DNA of 23,255 nt from an uncultured delta proteobacterium (GCA_903872255.1 CAIQJW010000234.1:1-23255); one strand, 5' to 3'; counted from the stretch's first letter, positions 1 to 7,706 are shown. The notes: generated by a model from the letters alone, not told the origin. Program-made: numbers and translations.

Positions 1-2
1 AA

Positions 3-104
3 TACCTCGAGCGTATGGCCGACCACGCGGTCAATATTGCCGAACTGGTCATTTTTCTCGTGGAAGGCAAGATAATACGGCATATAAAGGAGTCCCACGA
101 ATAA
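3..104 (+). CDS. phoU: PhoU phosphate-signalling protein, C-terminal end (5' truncated by window)
   Basis: The first 33 codons in view read YLERMADHAVNIAELVIFLV and end at a TAA. The pattern E-R-[IM]-[AG]-D-H-A-x-N-I-A-E followed by a hydrophobic helix and VEGKxIRH is the typical last helix of a PhoU three-helix bundle. PhoU links the PstSCAB transporter to the PhoR/PhoB two-component system and restrains phosphate uptake. The gene runs in the same direction as pstS just downstream, so phoU probably belongs to this Pst locus. In many proteobacteria phoU follows pstB, whereas here it precedes pstS. Only the end is visible, so start and length are unknown. Confidence 0.85.
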   Translation, partial: YLERMADHAVNIAELVIFLVEGKIIRHIKESHE

Positions 105-132
105 CTATACGTATATATGTCTGCGATGGTTT

Positions 133-921
133 GTGCTGTTGCCGTTGATCGCGGGGCTTTTTATTTCCTGTGGCAATAACAACACCGGCAAGGGCAAACA
201 GACGATCATAATAGCCGGGTCAACGTCGGTCATGCCTTTTACGGAAAAATTGGCCGAGCATTTCATGATAGATAATAAGGACATAACCGTCGATGTTCAG
301 GGCGGCGGGTCTACCGCCGGCGTTCAGGCAACACTCAACAGGACCGTGAATATCGGGATGTCATCGCGGGATTTAAAAGATGACGAAAAGATTCTGAACA
401 AGATCATTATCTGTCATGACGGCATCGCCATCGTTGTTCATCGCGACAATCCCGTCACGGCGTTAAGCATCGATCAGATCCGCGGGATCTTCAGCGGGAG
501 TATCTCGAACTGGCGGCAGTTAGGATGGGTGAGCAGGAAGATAGATGCGGTATCACGCGAAGAAGGATCGGGGACCCGGGGCGCTTTTGAGGAACTGGTC
601 ATGAAAGACAAAGAGATCGACGATGGCACGATGGTCCAGGATTCCAACGGCTCCGTGAAGGAAGTCGTTGCAACCGACCCGTATGCCATCGGGTATATCT
701 CGATGGGGCTCGTTGATGAAAAGGTCAAACCTGTTTCGATAAACGGAATACGCCCTTCCATAAAAACGATAAAATCAGGGAAGTATAAGATCGTCAGGCC
801 ATTCCTGTATCTGACGAATGGACAGCCGGACAAACGAACGCAGACATTTATCGATTATGTGCTTTCCAAAGACGGTCAGCGCATCTTGAAGAATGAAGGT
901 CTGGTAGGTATTCATGATTGA
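133..921 (+). CDS. pstS: PstS, phosphate-binding lipoprotein of the Pst ABC importer
   Basis: This is a periplasmic phosphate receptor that delivers phosphate to PstC/PstA. The PBP_like_2 signatures are clear: GSTSVMPF near the N terminus, the phosphate-loop region QGGGSTAGVQA, SSRDL, NPV followed by a hinge, and SREEGSGTRGAFEE. The N terminus is hydrophobic and ends in LFISC-GNN, a lipobox-like site with Cys 13 from the GTG start, so it is probably a lipoprotein. The start is uncertain. GTG at 133 is the only common start codon in frame and would leave no basic n-region. The frame is open back into phoU and contains an Arg just upstream, so a CTG start at 121, another rare start, or a sequencing indel is possible. 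At 262 codons the mature part is slightly short for PstS. It overlaps pstC by 8 nt. Confidence 0.93.
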   Translation: MLLPLIAGLFISCGNNNTGKGKQTIIIAGSTSVMPFTEKLAEHFMIDNKDITVDVQGGGSTAGVQATLNRTVNIGMSSRDLKDDEKILNKIIICHDGIAIVVHRDNPVTALSIDQIRGIFSGSISNWRQLGWVSRKIDAVSREEGSGTRGAFEELVMKDKEIDDGTMVQDSNGSVKEVVATDPYAIGYISMGLVDEKVKPVSINGIRPSIKTIKSGKYKIVRPFLYLTNGQPDKRTQTFIDYVLSKDGQRILKNEGLVGIHD

Positions 922-1777
922 TCGGACTGTTTTGAAAGAACAATTCGTAAAATGGGTCCTGATTGCCTTTGCACTTTCTTCACTTCTTTTTCTCTTTCTT
1001 ATATTTGCCTTTATCCTGGGGGAGGGATTGCCTCTTTTCCTGAAGGTTGGCGTAAAAAATATCATCTTCGGTATGAAATGGGCGCCTACCAAAGGTTATT
1101 TTGGTATCTTTCCCATGATAATCTCGTCATTTCTTGTCACGTTCGGCGCCCTTGTCATCGGAGCCCCGCTCGGACTTTCCTGTGCTATCTATCTTTCCGA
1201 ATATTCAGGCAAGAAAATGAAGATGTTTCTTAAGCCGGCGATTGAATTGCTCGCAGGCATCCCGTCCGTCGTCTTCGGTTTTCTCGGCGTTATATACATA
1301 GTGCCCATCGTCAGGAATTATCTCGGGGGCTCGGGATTTTCTCTGATCTCGACGTCACTCGTACTCGGGGTCATGATATTACCGACCATCATCAGCATTT
1401 CATTCGATGCCCTCGTCAGTGTCCCGAAGACATACCGTGAGGCATCTGCCGCGATGGGCGCCACGAAATGGCAAACCATTTACAAGGTTATAATCCCCTC
1501 GGCAAAATCGGGTATACTGGCAAGCTTTATCCTCGGCATGGGAAGGGCGATCGGAGAAACAATGGCAGTTATCATGATCGCAGGGAACGCCCTGAAAATA
1601 CCGACAAGCATTCTCGATCCTTTGAGGACATTAACGGGCAATATCGCCCTGGAACTTGCCTATGCAACGGGTGACCACAGGCTGGCGCTCTTCTCAACCG
1701 GGGTCGTTCTCATGCTCATCATCATGATACTTAACTACATCGCAAACTTCGGAATTAAAAGGAAGATCGCGAAATGA
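914..1777 (+). CDS. pstC: PstC, phosphate ABC importer permease
   Basis: This inner-membrane permease pairs with PstA to form the phosphate channel. The 287 residues contain about six hydrophobic segments (for example 14-36, 66-95 and 145-165). The cytoplasmic EAA coupling loop is canonical: REASAAMGATKWQTI at residues 175-189, with the conserved Glu-Ala and Gly. AIYLSEYS and ELLAGIPSVVFG are Pst permease landmarks. The ATG lies inside the last codons of pstS (8 nt overlap), and its stop overlaps the ATG of pstA in an ATGA arrangement, so expression is probably translationally coupled. Confidence 0.95.
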   Translation: MIDRTVLKEQFVKWVLIAFALSSLLFLFLIFAFILGEGLPLFLKVGVKNIIFGMKWAPTKGYFGIFPMIISSFLVTFGALVIGAPLGLSCAIYLSEYSGKKMKMFLKPAIELLAGIPSVVFGFLGVIYIVPIVRNYLGGSGFSLISTSLVLGVMILPTIISISFDALVSVPKTYREASAAMGATKWQTIYKVIIPSAKSGILASFILGMGRAIGETMAVIMIAGNALKIPTSILDPLRTLTGNIALELAYATGDHRLALFSTGVVLMLIIMILNYIANFGIKRKIAK

Positions 1778-2610
1778 GGATCAATCCCAGGATAACCAAC
1801 AGTGTCGTCCGATGGCTCTTGAATGCCCAGGCATATTTTACCGTCGGGATCCTTATCGTTATAATTGCGATCATCTTCGTCAAAGGATTTCCTCAGGTCA
1901 ACTTCGCCTTTATCCTCTCGTTTCCGCAGGACATGGGAAGGCACGGCGGCATATTCCCGGCAATAGTCGGCACGATACAGCTTGCCCTTCTTTCCATACT
2001 CCTTGCGACGCCGCTCGGCGTAGGTACGGCAATTTTTCTTACCGAATATACCCGCGAATCGGCATTCACGAAACTGATACGCTTCGGCGTTGAATCACTT
2101 GCCGGCATCCCTTCCATTCTTTACGGCCTTTTCGGGTTCATTTTCTTCGTTATCAAGCTCAAGATGGGCTGGTCATTGCTCGCAGGCGTATTAACGCTGA
2201 CGATCATGATACTGCCGACAATAATCAGGACATCCGAGGAAGCGATCCGTTCCGTTCCGCGCCAGCTGAGAATAGTCAGTTACTCGTTGAGCGCAAGCAA
2301 ATGGGAGACGATCAAGAAGGTTGTCCTCCCTGCCGCAATGCCGGGAATACTGACGGGTATTATGCTGAGTATCGGCAGAGCGGTCGGTGAAACGGCAGCC
2401 ATTATTTTCACGATGGGAAGCTCCCTGCGCCTTCCTCTTTCCCTCATGGATTCCGGCAGGACGATGGCCGTTCACTTTTACATCCTGGCACGGGAAGGCA
2501 TATCGATGGAAAAGGCATACGGCACTGCCGTGGTGCTGGTCCTGAGTATTTTGTTTATCAATATCATTGCCTATTACATAATGAATAAAACTATTGCACG
2601 GTATTCATAG
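1774..2610 (+). CDS. pstA: PstA, phosphate ABC importer permease
   Basis: This is the second permease subunit, 278 residues, with TM segments near 22-38, 63-90, 112-128 and 136-152 and more toward the C terminus. Family marks include GTAIFLTEY and ESLAGIPSILYGLFG. The coupling loop is unusual: LRIVSYSLSASKWETI at residues 165-180 replaces the usual REAsyALGATKWQTI, losing both the Glu-Ala-Ala core and the Gly while keeping SKWETI. PstC next door has a normal loop, so the two permease halves present different surfaces to the ATPases. The gene overlaps pstC by 4 nt and ends 5 nt before the first pstB. Confidence 0.94.
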   Translation: MRINPRITNSVVRWLLNAQAYFTVGILIVIIAIIFVKGFPQVNFAFILSFPQDMGRHGGIFPAIVGTIQLALLSILLATPLGVGTAIFLTEYTRESAFTKLIRFGVESLAGIPSILYGLFGFIFFVIKLKMGWSLLAGVLTLTIMILPTIIRTSEEAIRSVPRQLRIVSYSLSASKWETIKKVVLPAAMPGILTGIMLSIGRAVGETAAIIFTMGSSLRLPLSLMDSGRTMAVHFYILAREGISMEKAYGTAVVLVLSILFINIIAYYIMNKTIARYS

Positions 2611-2615
2611 GACCG

Positions 2616-3371
2616 ATGGAAACAAAAATAGCGACAGACAAATTGAGGGTATCTTTCGGCGATCTAACGGTGCTGAAAGATGTTACCATTAACGTTGAGA
2701 AAAATACGATCACCGGTTTTATGGGACCGTCAGGCAGCGGCAAGTCAACGCTTATCTCGGTCATCAACCGGATGATCGATTTCGAAAATAATGTGAAGAT
2801 CGGGGGCGATGCAACAATAGACGGAAGAAGCATCCTCGGCGACAACATCAATCCCATCGAATTGCGCAGGCGCGTAGGCACTGTCTTTGCCGTCCCGATC
2901 CCCCTGCCCCGCTCGATTTTCGAGAATATCGCGTATGGCCCGAGACTCAAGGGCGTAACAGACCGTACAAGCCTTCATCACATTGCGGAAGAATGCCTTA
3001 AAAAAGCCTTTCTTTGGGATGAGGTCAAGGACAGACTAAGTACATCGGCACTTAAATTGTCAGGCGGCCAGCAGCAGCGGCTCTGTCTTGCTAGGACGCT
3101 CGCCCTGAAACCGGAGATTATCCTGCTCGATGAACCCTGCTCCGGCCTCGATCCGATATCGACTGCAAAGATAGAAGACGCTCTGAGTGAGTTAAAGTCG
3201 GGGTACACGATCATCCTCGTGTCCAACAATACAAAACAGATAGCACGGATCAGCGATTTTTCGGCCTTCTTTTATCTCGGCGAATTGATTGAATATAATA
3301 CGACAGATAAGGTCTTCACGACCCCTTCCGAAAGCAAGACCGAAGACTATATACAGGGGAAATTTGGATAA
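2616..3371 (+). CDS. pstB: PstB-like ATPase 1: intact LSGGQ, lost Q-loop Gln and switch His
   Basis: This is a PstB-family nucleotide-binding subunit of the phosphate importer, 251 residues. Walker A GPSGSGKST is at 37-45, the signature LSGGQQQR at 148-155, and Walker B/D-loop LLDEPCSGLDP with Asp172-Glu173. Two catalytic elements deviate. The Q-loop reads VFAVPIPLP with Ala92 where PstB has VFQRPNPFP. The switch region reads VSNNTKQ with Asn204 where PstB has VTHNMQQ. The rest of the fold is well kept, so this is not simple decay. The defects match those of the next gene (see PstB-like 2), which points to a heterodimer. An AGGA sits 4 nt before the ATG, and the stop overlaps the next ATG as TAATG. 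Confidence 0.93.
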   Translation: METKIATDKLRVSFGDLTVLKDVTINVEKNTITGFMGPSGSGKSTLISVINRMIDFENNVKIGGDATIDGRSILGDNINPIELRRRVGTVFAVPIPLPRSIFENIAYGPRLKGVTDRTSLHHIAEECLKKAFLWDEVKDRLSTSALKLSGGQQQRLCLARTLALKPEIILLDEPCSGLDPISTAKIEDALSELKSGYTIILVSNNTKQIARISDFSAFFYLGELIEYNTTDKVFTTPSESKTEDYIQGKFG

Positions 3372-4123
3372 TGGACAGATTTGCCCTGAGAACAGAAAAG
3401 CTTAATCTTTATTACGGTGATTTTCATGCGCTCAAGGATGTCAATTTCCATGTGTATTCCCGGTCTATCACGGCCCTTATAGGCCCCTCGGGATGCGGAA
3501 AATCGACCCTCCTTCGCTGTTTTGACCGCATGAACGACCTTCAGGAAGAGGTCCGGATCGAAGGCGACATCTATGTTCATAATGAAAAATTGCGGAATAT
3601 CGATATAATCAATCTGCGAAAAAAAGTAGGGATGGTCTTTCAGCGTCCCAATCCTTTTCCTTTCACGATCTATGAAAATATGGTGTACGGGCTTAAGGTG
3701 CACGGCATGGCCAACAGGCGGACCATGCCGGAAATAGTGGACCGCTGCCTTCATTCGGTAGGGCTCCTTGAGGAGCTGAAGGACAAGCTTCATACACCTG
3801 CGCTTGACCTTTCGGAGGAAATGAAACAGCGCCTGTGCATTGCCCGGCTCCTCACCGTGGAACCCGAGATCATCCTGCTCGATGAACCCTGCTCAGCCCT
3901 CGATCCGATTGCCACGATGAGAATAGAAGAGCTCATGATGGAACTGAAGGAACGCTACACAATACTTATTGTGACCCATAATATGCAGCAGGCGGCCCGC
4001 GTCTCCGATTATACCGGTTTCATGCTGCTCGGGATCCTTGTTGAATTCGGGGAAACATCACAGATATTCACCTCGCCCCGCGACGAAAGAACTGAGGGAT
4101 ATATTACGGGAAGGTATGGATAA
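3371..4123 (+). CDS. pstB: PstB-like ATPase 2: intact Q-loop and His, lost LSGGQ signature
   Basis: This is the second PstB-family ATPase, 250 residues. The A-loop LNLYYGD, Walker A GPSGCGKST (38-46), Q-loop VFQRPNPFP with Gln91, Walker B LLDEPCSALDP with Asp171-Glu172, and switch VTHNMQQ with His203 are all canonical. The signature is not: LSEEMKQR at 147-154 replaces LSGGQQQR, with both glycines changed to Glu and Gln to Met. In ABC dimers each ATP site uses Walker A/B, Q and H of one subunit and the signature of the other. This subunit therefore supplies the catalytic half of the good site and the defective signature of the bad one. It starts on the last base of the upstream stop (TAATG). 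Transfer or recent decay is unlikely because the remaining motifs are well kept. Confidence 0.93.
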   Translation: MDRFALRTEKLNLYYGDFHALKDVNFHVYSRSITALIGPSGCGKSTLLRCFDRMNDLQEEVRIEGDIYVHNEKLRNIDIINLRKKVGMVFQRPNPFPFTIYENMVYGLKVHGMANRRTMPEIVDRCLHSVGLLEELKDKLHTPALDLSEEMKQRLCIARLLTVEPEIILLDEPCSALDPIATMRIEELMMELKERYTILIVTHNMQQAARVSDYTGFMLLGILVEFGETSQIFTSPRDERTEGYITGRYG

Positions 4124-4126
4124 GAA

Positions 4127-4231
4127 TCGTTCTACGTTCTGCGTTCTACGTTAAAAAAATTGAAAAATGTCCGATTAATTCGTAAAGAATATATTGAGTC
4201 CGGTGAACGTAGAACGTAGAACGTAGAACGA
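4127..4231. repeat. Heptamer-built inverted repeat downstream of pstB
   Basis: The left arm (4127-4152) and right arm (4206-4231) are reverse complements over 26 bp with one mismatch, separated by 53 nt. Each arm is itself a tandem array of a 7-bp unit, GAACGTA on the right and its complement TACGTTC on the left, about 3.5 copies. The transcript could form a long hairpin between pstB and the SPFH gene. No T-tract follows, so this is not an ordinary intrinsic terminator. The loop is AT-rich with a weak TTGAAA-like hexamer, possibly promoter material but too poor to call. Confidence 0.85.
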
Positions 4232-4249
4232 AAACCGCACGGAGGGACA

Positions 4250-5353
4250 ATGGGGAATTTTCTTGAGATAATTGAATGGTTTGACGATACCGGTAACGAG
4301 ATTGCGCACAGGATACCCGAGGGAGGTTCCGGGGATATCAAGTACGGTGCGCAGCTCACCGTACGCGAAAGCCAGGCAGCGATATTCTTCTATGAGGGAA
4401 AGGCATACGACGCAGTAGGGGCCGGACGCTACACCCTCAGCACTCTGAACATCCCTATCATTACAAAGCTCGTGAGCCTTCCCTGGGGATTTACCAGTCC
4501 GCTCCGCGCCGAAGTATATTTTATCAATACGAAAACATTTACGAACCTGGCATGGGGGACGAGAGACCCTGTTGCGTTCAAGGATTCGACACTTGGGCTT
4601 ATCCGCTTAAGGGCCTTCGGGATGTTCAATATCAGGGTTATCCAGCCGTCGCTCTTTATCAATACCCTGGTGGGCACCAAGGCTTCCTATACGGTTCAGG
4701 ATATTGAAGACTACCTTGGCAAGATGATCCTGTCCCGGTTCAATGATTATCTCGGCGACAATCTCGATACCCTCTTGAACCTCCCGGGGCGTTATGATGA
4801 GATATCCGCCGGACTGAGCTCTTTTCTCCAAAAAGATTTCTCGCATTTCGGGATCGAACTGTCGGGACTTTTCATAAATTCAATAACCCCTCCCCAGGAA
4901 GTGCAGCAGGCAATTGACGACAAGAGCAGGCTGGCAATGTTTGACGACCTCAACAAACTTCTCAAAATGAAAACCGCAATGGCCATGGAAAGCGCGGCCA
5001 GGAATCCATCCCAGGCAGGTGCCGGCCTTGGTATGGGCCTGGGATTTATGATGCCTGCCATGTATGCCGAGAGTATGAAGGCGTCCCCCCAGCCGGAAGA
5101 TAGCATCAAATGCCCTGAATGCCAGAGCCCTGTCGCACATAACGCACAATTTTGCCAGGCATGCGGACACCACCTGCTCGTTGTTGCCCAATGTCCGGAT
5201 TGCCACAAGAACCTTCCCGTGAACGCACGGTTTTGTCCATCCTGCGGATGCACAGTGACGAAAAAACAGGAGCCGGTGAAATGCCCTAAGTGCGGATATG
5301 AGAATCTTTGCGGTTCGATATTCTGCAACCATTGCGGGGAAAAGACCACGTAA
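4250..5353 (+). CDS. SPFH-domain protein with three C-terminal zinc ribbons (YdjI-like)
   Basis: The 367 residues begin with MGNFLEIIEWFDDTGNEIAH, the typical start of the YdjI/'virion core protein' type of SPFH (Band_7_1) proteins. The SPFH domain spans about 25-235. A low-complexity Gly/Met-rich linker (about 258-280) leads to three Cys4 zinc ribbons starting at C288, C315 and C345, each of the form CPxCx(8-11)FCxxCG. No membrane helix precedes the SPFH domain, so membrane association, if any, would be peripheral. A GGAGGG lies 4 nt upstream of the ATG. In Bacillus the related ydjI sits with a PspA homologue and a zinc-ribbon protein. Here the next gene is a zinc-ribbon protein but no PspA is in view. 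A role in membrane-stress scaffolding is inference. Confidence 0.85.
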   Translation: MGNFLEIIEWFDDTGNEIAHRIPEGGSGDIKYGAQLTVRESQAAIFFYEGKAYDAVGAGRYTLSTLNIPIITKLVSLPWGFTSPLRAEVYFINTKTFTNLAWGTRDPVAFKDSTLGLIRLRAFGMFNIRVIQPSLFINTLVGTKASYTVQDIEDYLGKMILSRFNDYLGDNLDTLLNLPGRYDEISAGLSSFLQKDFSHFGIELSGLFINSITPPQEVQQAIDDKSRLAMFDDLNKLLKMKTAMAMESAARNPSQAGAGLGMGLGFMMPAMYAESMKASPQPEDSIKCPECQSPVAHNAQFCQACGHHLLVVAQCPDCHKNLPVNARFCPSCGCTVTKKQEPVKCPKCGYENLCGSIFCNHCGEKTT

Positions 5354-5355
5354 CG

Positions 5356-6657
5356 ATGCAGATAGAGCAAGAATGCCCGCAATGCGGAGCTCCTTTAGTC
5401 CTTGATGAGACCGACAAGCTGCTATCCTGCAGCTTCTGTAAAACAAGGTTGTTCATGCAGGCCCCGGATCATTTCCGGTATTGCATACTGCCGCACGATC
5501 CATTCCTGGAAGATGTATTCTATGTTCCATACTGGCGATTCAGGGGAATGCATTTTCTCTGCAAGACAAGCGGCATCGACAACGGCCTTGTCGACAAAAC
5601 ATTCCTGGCCATAGAAAATTCCGGCCTTCCATCATCGCTCGGTCTACGCGCCCAATCCCTCAAGCTTAAGTTCGCCAGGCCCGGCGATAAAACGCACTTT
5701 CTGAAGCCAACCAGGCCCTTTGATCCATCGCTGGCCGCAGCCAGAAACACCGTGGAGTATGAACTGGTCCGTTCCCCGGAAACACGCATCCTCAGGATCT
5801 CCGAAGACGATTACGACATCGTCCCTGATGTCCGGCTTGAGATAAAAGAAGAGCGTATCTATCACGAAACGTTCCTGGCAGATACGGTTAGTCTCATCTA
5901 TGCCCCTTTTTATGTACGCAGCGAGAAGGTGTACGATGGCGTAACGAACGACATTACGGGCGCCCTACCCGGCGCGGTCCTCGACGCCGATACGGTTAAT
6001 GACGACTGGCACGTAAGTTTTTTGCCGACACTATGCCCGAACTGCGGATGGGACACCATTTCCGGCCGGGACAGCTGCATTGTGTTCTGTACGAAATGCG
6101 CCAGGGCATGGCGCGTCACAGAAAGGGCCCTGGTCCCCGCCGAATTTGCCCGAATGATATCGAAAGTCCCCGAAGGCAGCTCTGACCTTTACCTGCCGTT
6201 CTGGCGCATCTCGGTCAGTATGACCAGTGTAAAGCTTGATTCATATGCTGATTTTATCAGATTTACAAATATCCCCCGGGTATTGCAGCCCGCGTGGGAA
6301 AACAGACCGTTCTATCTCTGGTTCCCGGCATTCAAAACCGCCCCATCCCCGTTTTTGCGGATCGCAAAACAGTTTACTATAGCCAATCCCGAAGAGATGG
6401 ACGATGTGCTGCCTCATGCATCGGTCGTCCCCGTCAATATGCCGCTTGACGATGCCTTTGACAGCGCAAAGACCATCATTGCCGACCTGACATTGCGAAA
6501 GAAGACCTTTTTTCCAACCCTTCAGGACATAACGATAGAAATTCGCGAGTCTTTTCTCGTCCTTGTCCCGTTCACCGATAGTAATAACGAATTGATACAG
6601 CCTGATATGAATTTCAGTTTATTCAAAAACTCTATCAGGCTCGGTCAAAATATATGA
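5356..6657 (+). CDS. Zinc-ribbon protein, partner of the SPFH gene
   Basis: This 433-residue protein starts at an ATG 2 nt after the SPFH stop. An in-frame ATG at 5308 lies inside the SPFH ribbons and is less likely. It has two Cys4 ribbons. The first is C7/C10 and C25/C28 (CPQCGAPL...SCSFCKTRLF), TFIIB-like. The second is C227/C230 and C245/C248 (CPNCGW...FCTKCARAW). Between and after them are long beta-rich stretches with repeated 'YVPYWRF' and 'YLPFWRI' motifs (near 56 and 280), suggesting a duplicated domain, each half headed by a ribbon. No signal peptide or TM is visible. I do not know its function. Adjacency and shared ribbons suggest it works with the SPFH protein. Confidence 0.8.
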   Translation: MQIEQECPQCGAPLVLDETDKLLSCSFCKTRLFMQAPDHFRYCILPHDPFLEDVFYVPYWRFRGMHFLCKTSGIDNGLVDKTFLAIENSGLPSSLGLRAQSLKLKFARPGDKTHFLKPTRPFDPSLAAARNTVEYELVRSPETRILRISEDDYDIVPDVRLEIKEERIYHETFLADTVSLIYAPFYVRSEKVYDGVTNDITGALPGAVLDADTVNDDWHVSFLPTLCPNCGWDTISGRDSCIVFCTKCARAWRVTERALVPAEFARMISKVPEGSSDLYLPFWRISVSMTSVKLDSYADFIRFTNIPRVLQPAWENRPFYLWFPAFKTAPSPFLRIAKQFTIANPEEMDDVLPHASVVPVNMPLDDAFDSAKTIIADLTLRKKTFFPTLQDITIEIRESFLVLVPFTDSNNELIQPDMNFSLFKNSIRLGQNI

Positions 6658-6668
6658 CCGGCCTATAA

Positions 6669-7706
6669 TTACAGGTATTCGATCCGGGACGGGCCGATCG
6701 TTATGATCCTGTCGCCCGGCTTAAGATCGAGCTTTTCGGTTACGTTTAATCTAATTCCGCTCCCTGTTGCAGCACCCAGAACTATATGCCCGCTTTGTCT
6801 GCATTTATCCGATAGCTCACTGAATGTTCTTTTCTGTCTGATCTCGATAAAATAGAATTGCTGTCCTCCCTTAACGCTCAAGAGATCCTGGATAACTTCC
6901 TGCACGCCGGGATTCAGCAATTCCTGGCTGAGAAAATGGGCCCCGAAGCGGGACGTGCAGACGATCTTATCGCACCCGACCTTCTTCAGCAATTCTTCAG
7001 AGGCCGGATCGATTATCTCGACCACCGTATTTACCTTATGTATCCGTCCCTCGATGGCAAGCGCGATCGTCACATTGAGGCTGTCCGAAGCCGTTGTATT
7101 GTCCCTGCTAAGGACCACCGCATGCCGGGCCTGGTCTACGCATGCGCGTGTCAGCGTTTCATCGCGAACCGGGTTGCCCCGGACATAATGGACCCCGAGT
7201 TTTACAAGTTCCGCCGGGAGTTCGTCAAGCCCGTCATCAACGATCACAACCGAGGTGTGGCTTCCAATCGACGGATCGAGAAATAATTCATTGATGAGAC
7301 TTAAGATCTTCGACACGCCGGGAAAATTGAAGAACACAATGTGATCTCTCAACGAGAAGGAAGCCATGCCTTTCATCTCCTTTGTTTTCGATGTGATAAA
7401 TGCAGCGGCTATCAGCGACAGGGCGTATCCGAGCAGGCCTATTCCAAACGCCATGACGGGCCAGCCGATCAGGAAACGGCCGCCTGTCGTCTTCGGAAAA
7501 AAATCGCCGTAGCCGACGGTCGTCATGGTCACGACTGTATACCATAACCCGTCAAGCCAGGTGACATCCGGGTTTGCCGAGAGCTCAAAATAAAGAAACC
7601 CGGTTGTCCCATAGGCAAGGATGGCAAAAAGAAGCACCAGGATCCGTAGCGTTGCCGGTGGGTTCCGGACGAGGTATTTCAAGAAATATTGCATCACGTT
7701 GTACAT
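6669..7706 (-). CDS. Two-TM potassium channel with RCK (TrkA-N-like) domain
   Basis: This is an MthK/YugO-type K+ channel subunit. From the ATG at 7706 it has 345 residues: TM1 about 21-41, pore helix, selectivity filter TVGYGD at 63-68, TM2 about 77-104, an RCK domain from about 121, and a C-terminal RCK_C/TrkA-C lobe ending in LKPGDRIITIGP. The RCK glycine motif is missing: HIVFFNFPGVSKI stands where HVVICGxGxxG is usual, though the following VVIVDD strand and VRGNPVRDETL are kept. Nucleotide binding is therefore doubtful. The chosen ATG overlaps the upstream nuclease stop as TAATG, with AGAGG 11 nt before. The ATG at 7727 would add seven residues and overlap the nuclease by 22 nt. Confidence 0.9.
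   Translation of the reverse strand: MYNVMQYFLKYLVRNPPATLRILVLLFAILAYGTTGFLYFELSANPDVTWLDGLWYTVVTMTTVGYGDFFPKTTGGRFLIGWPVMAFGIGLLGYALSLIAAAFITSKTKEMKGMASFSLRDHIVFFNFPGVSKILSLINELFLDPSIGSHTSVVIVDDGLDELPAELVKLGVHYVRGNPVRDETLTRACVDQARHAVVLSRDNTTASDSLNVTIALAIEGRIHKVNTVVEIIDPASEELLKKVGCDKIVCTSRFGAHFLSQELLNPGVQEVIQDLLSVKGGQQFYFIEIRQKRTFSELSDKCRQSGHIVLGAATGSGIRLNVTEKLDLKPGDRIITIGPSRIEYL

Noticed and set aside
2616..3371. PstB1 as a decaying pseudogene
   Set aside because: Frame, length, Walker A, Walker B and signature are all intact, and its substitutions are complementary to those of the neighbour. Random decay would not be expected to give that.
4128..4230. Short CRISPR-like array
   Set aside because: The units are 7 bp with no spacers, arranged as inverted arms; no cas genes are present.
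4232..4249. Intrinsic terminator after the pst operon
   Set aside because: The inverted repeat is long enough, but no T-tract follows and the arms are not GC-rich at the base.
4792..5446. Two overlapping open frames on - strand with many His/Trp/Cys
   Set aside because: They are shadows of the zinc-ribbon codons of the SPFH gene and partner; Cys-rich regions often open the opposite frames.
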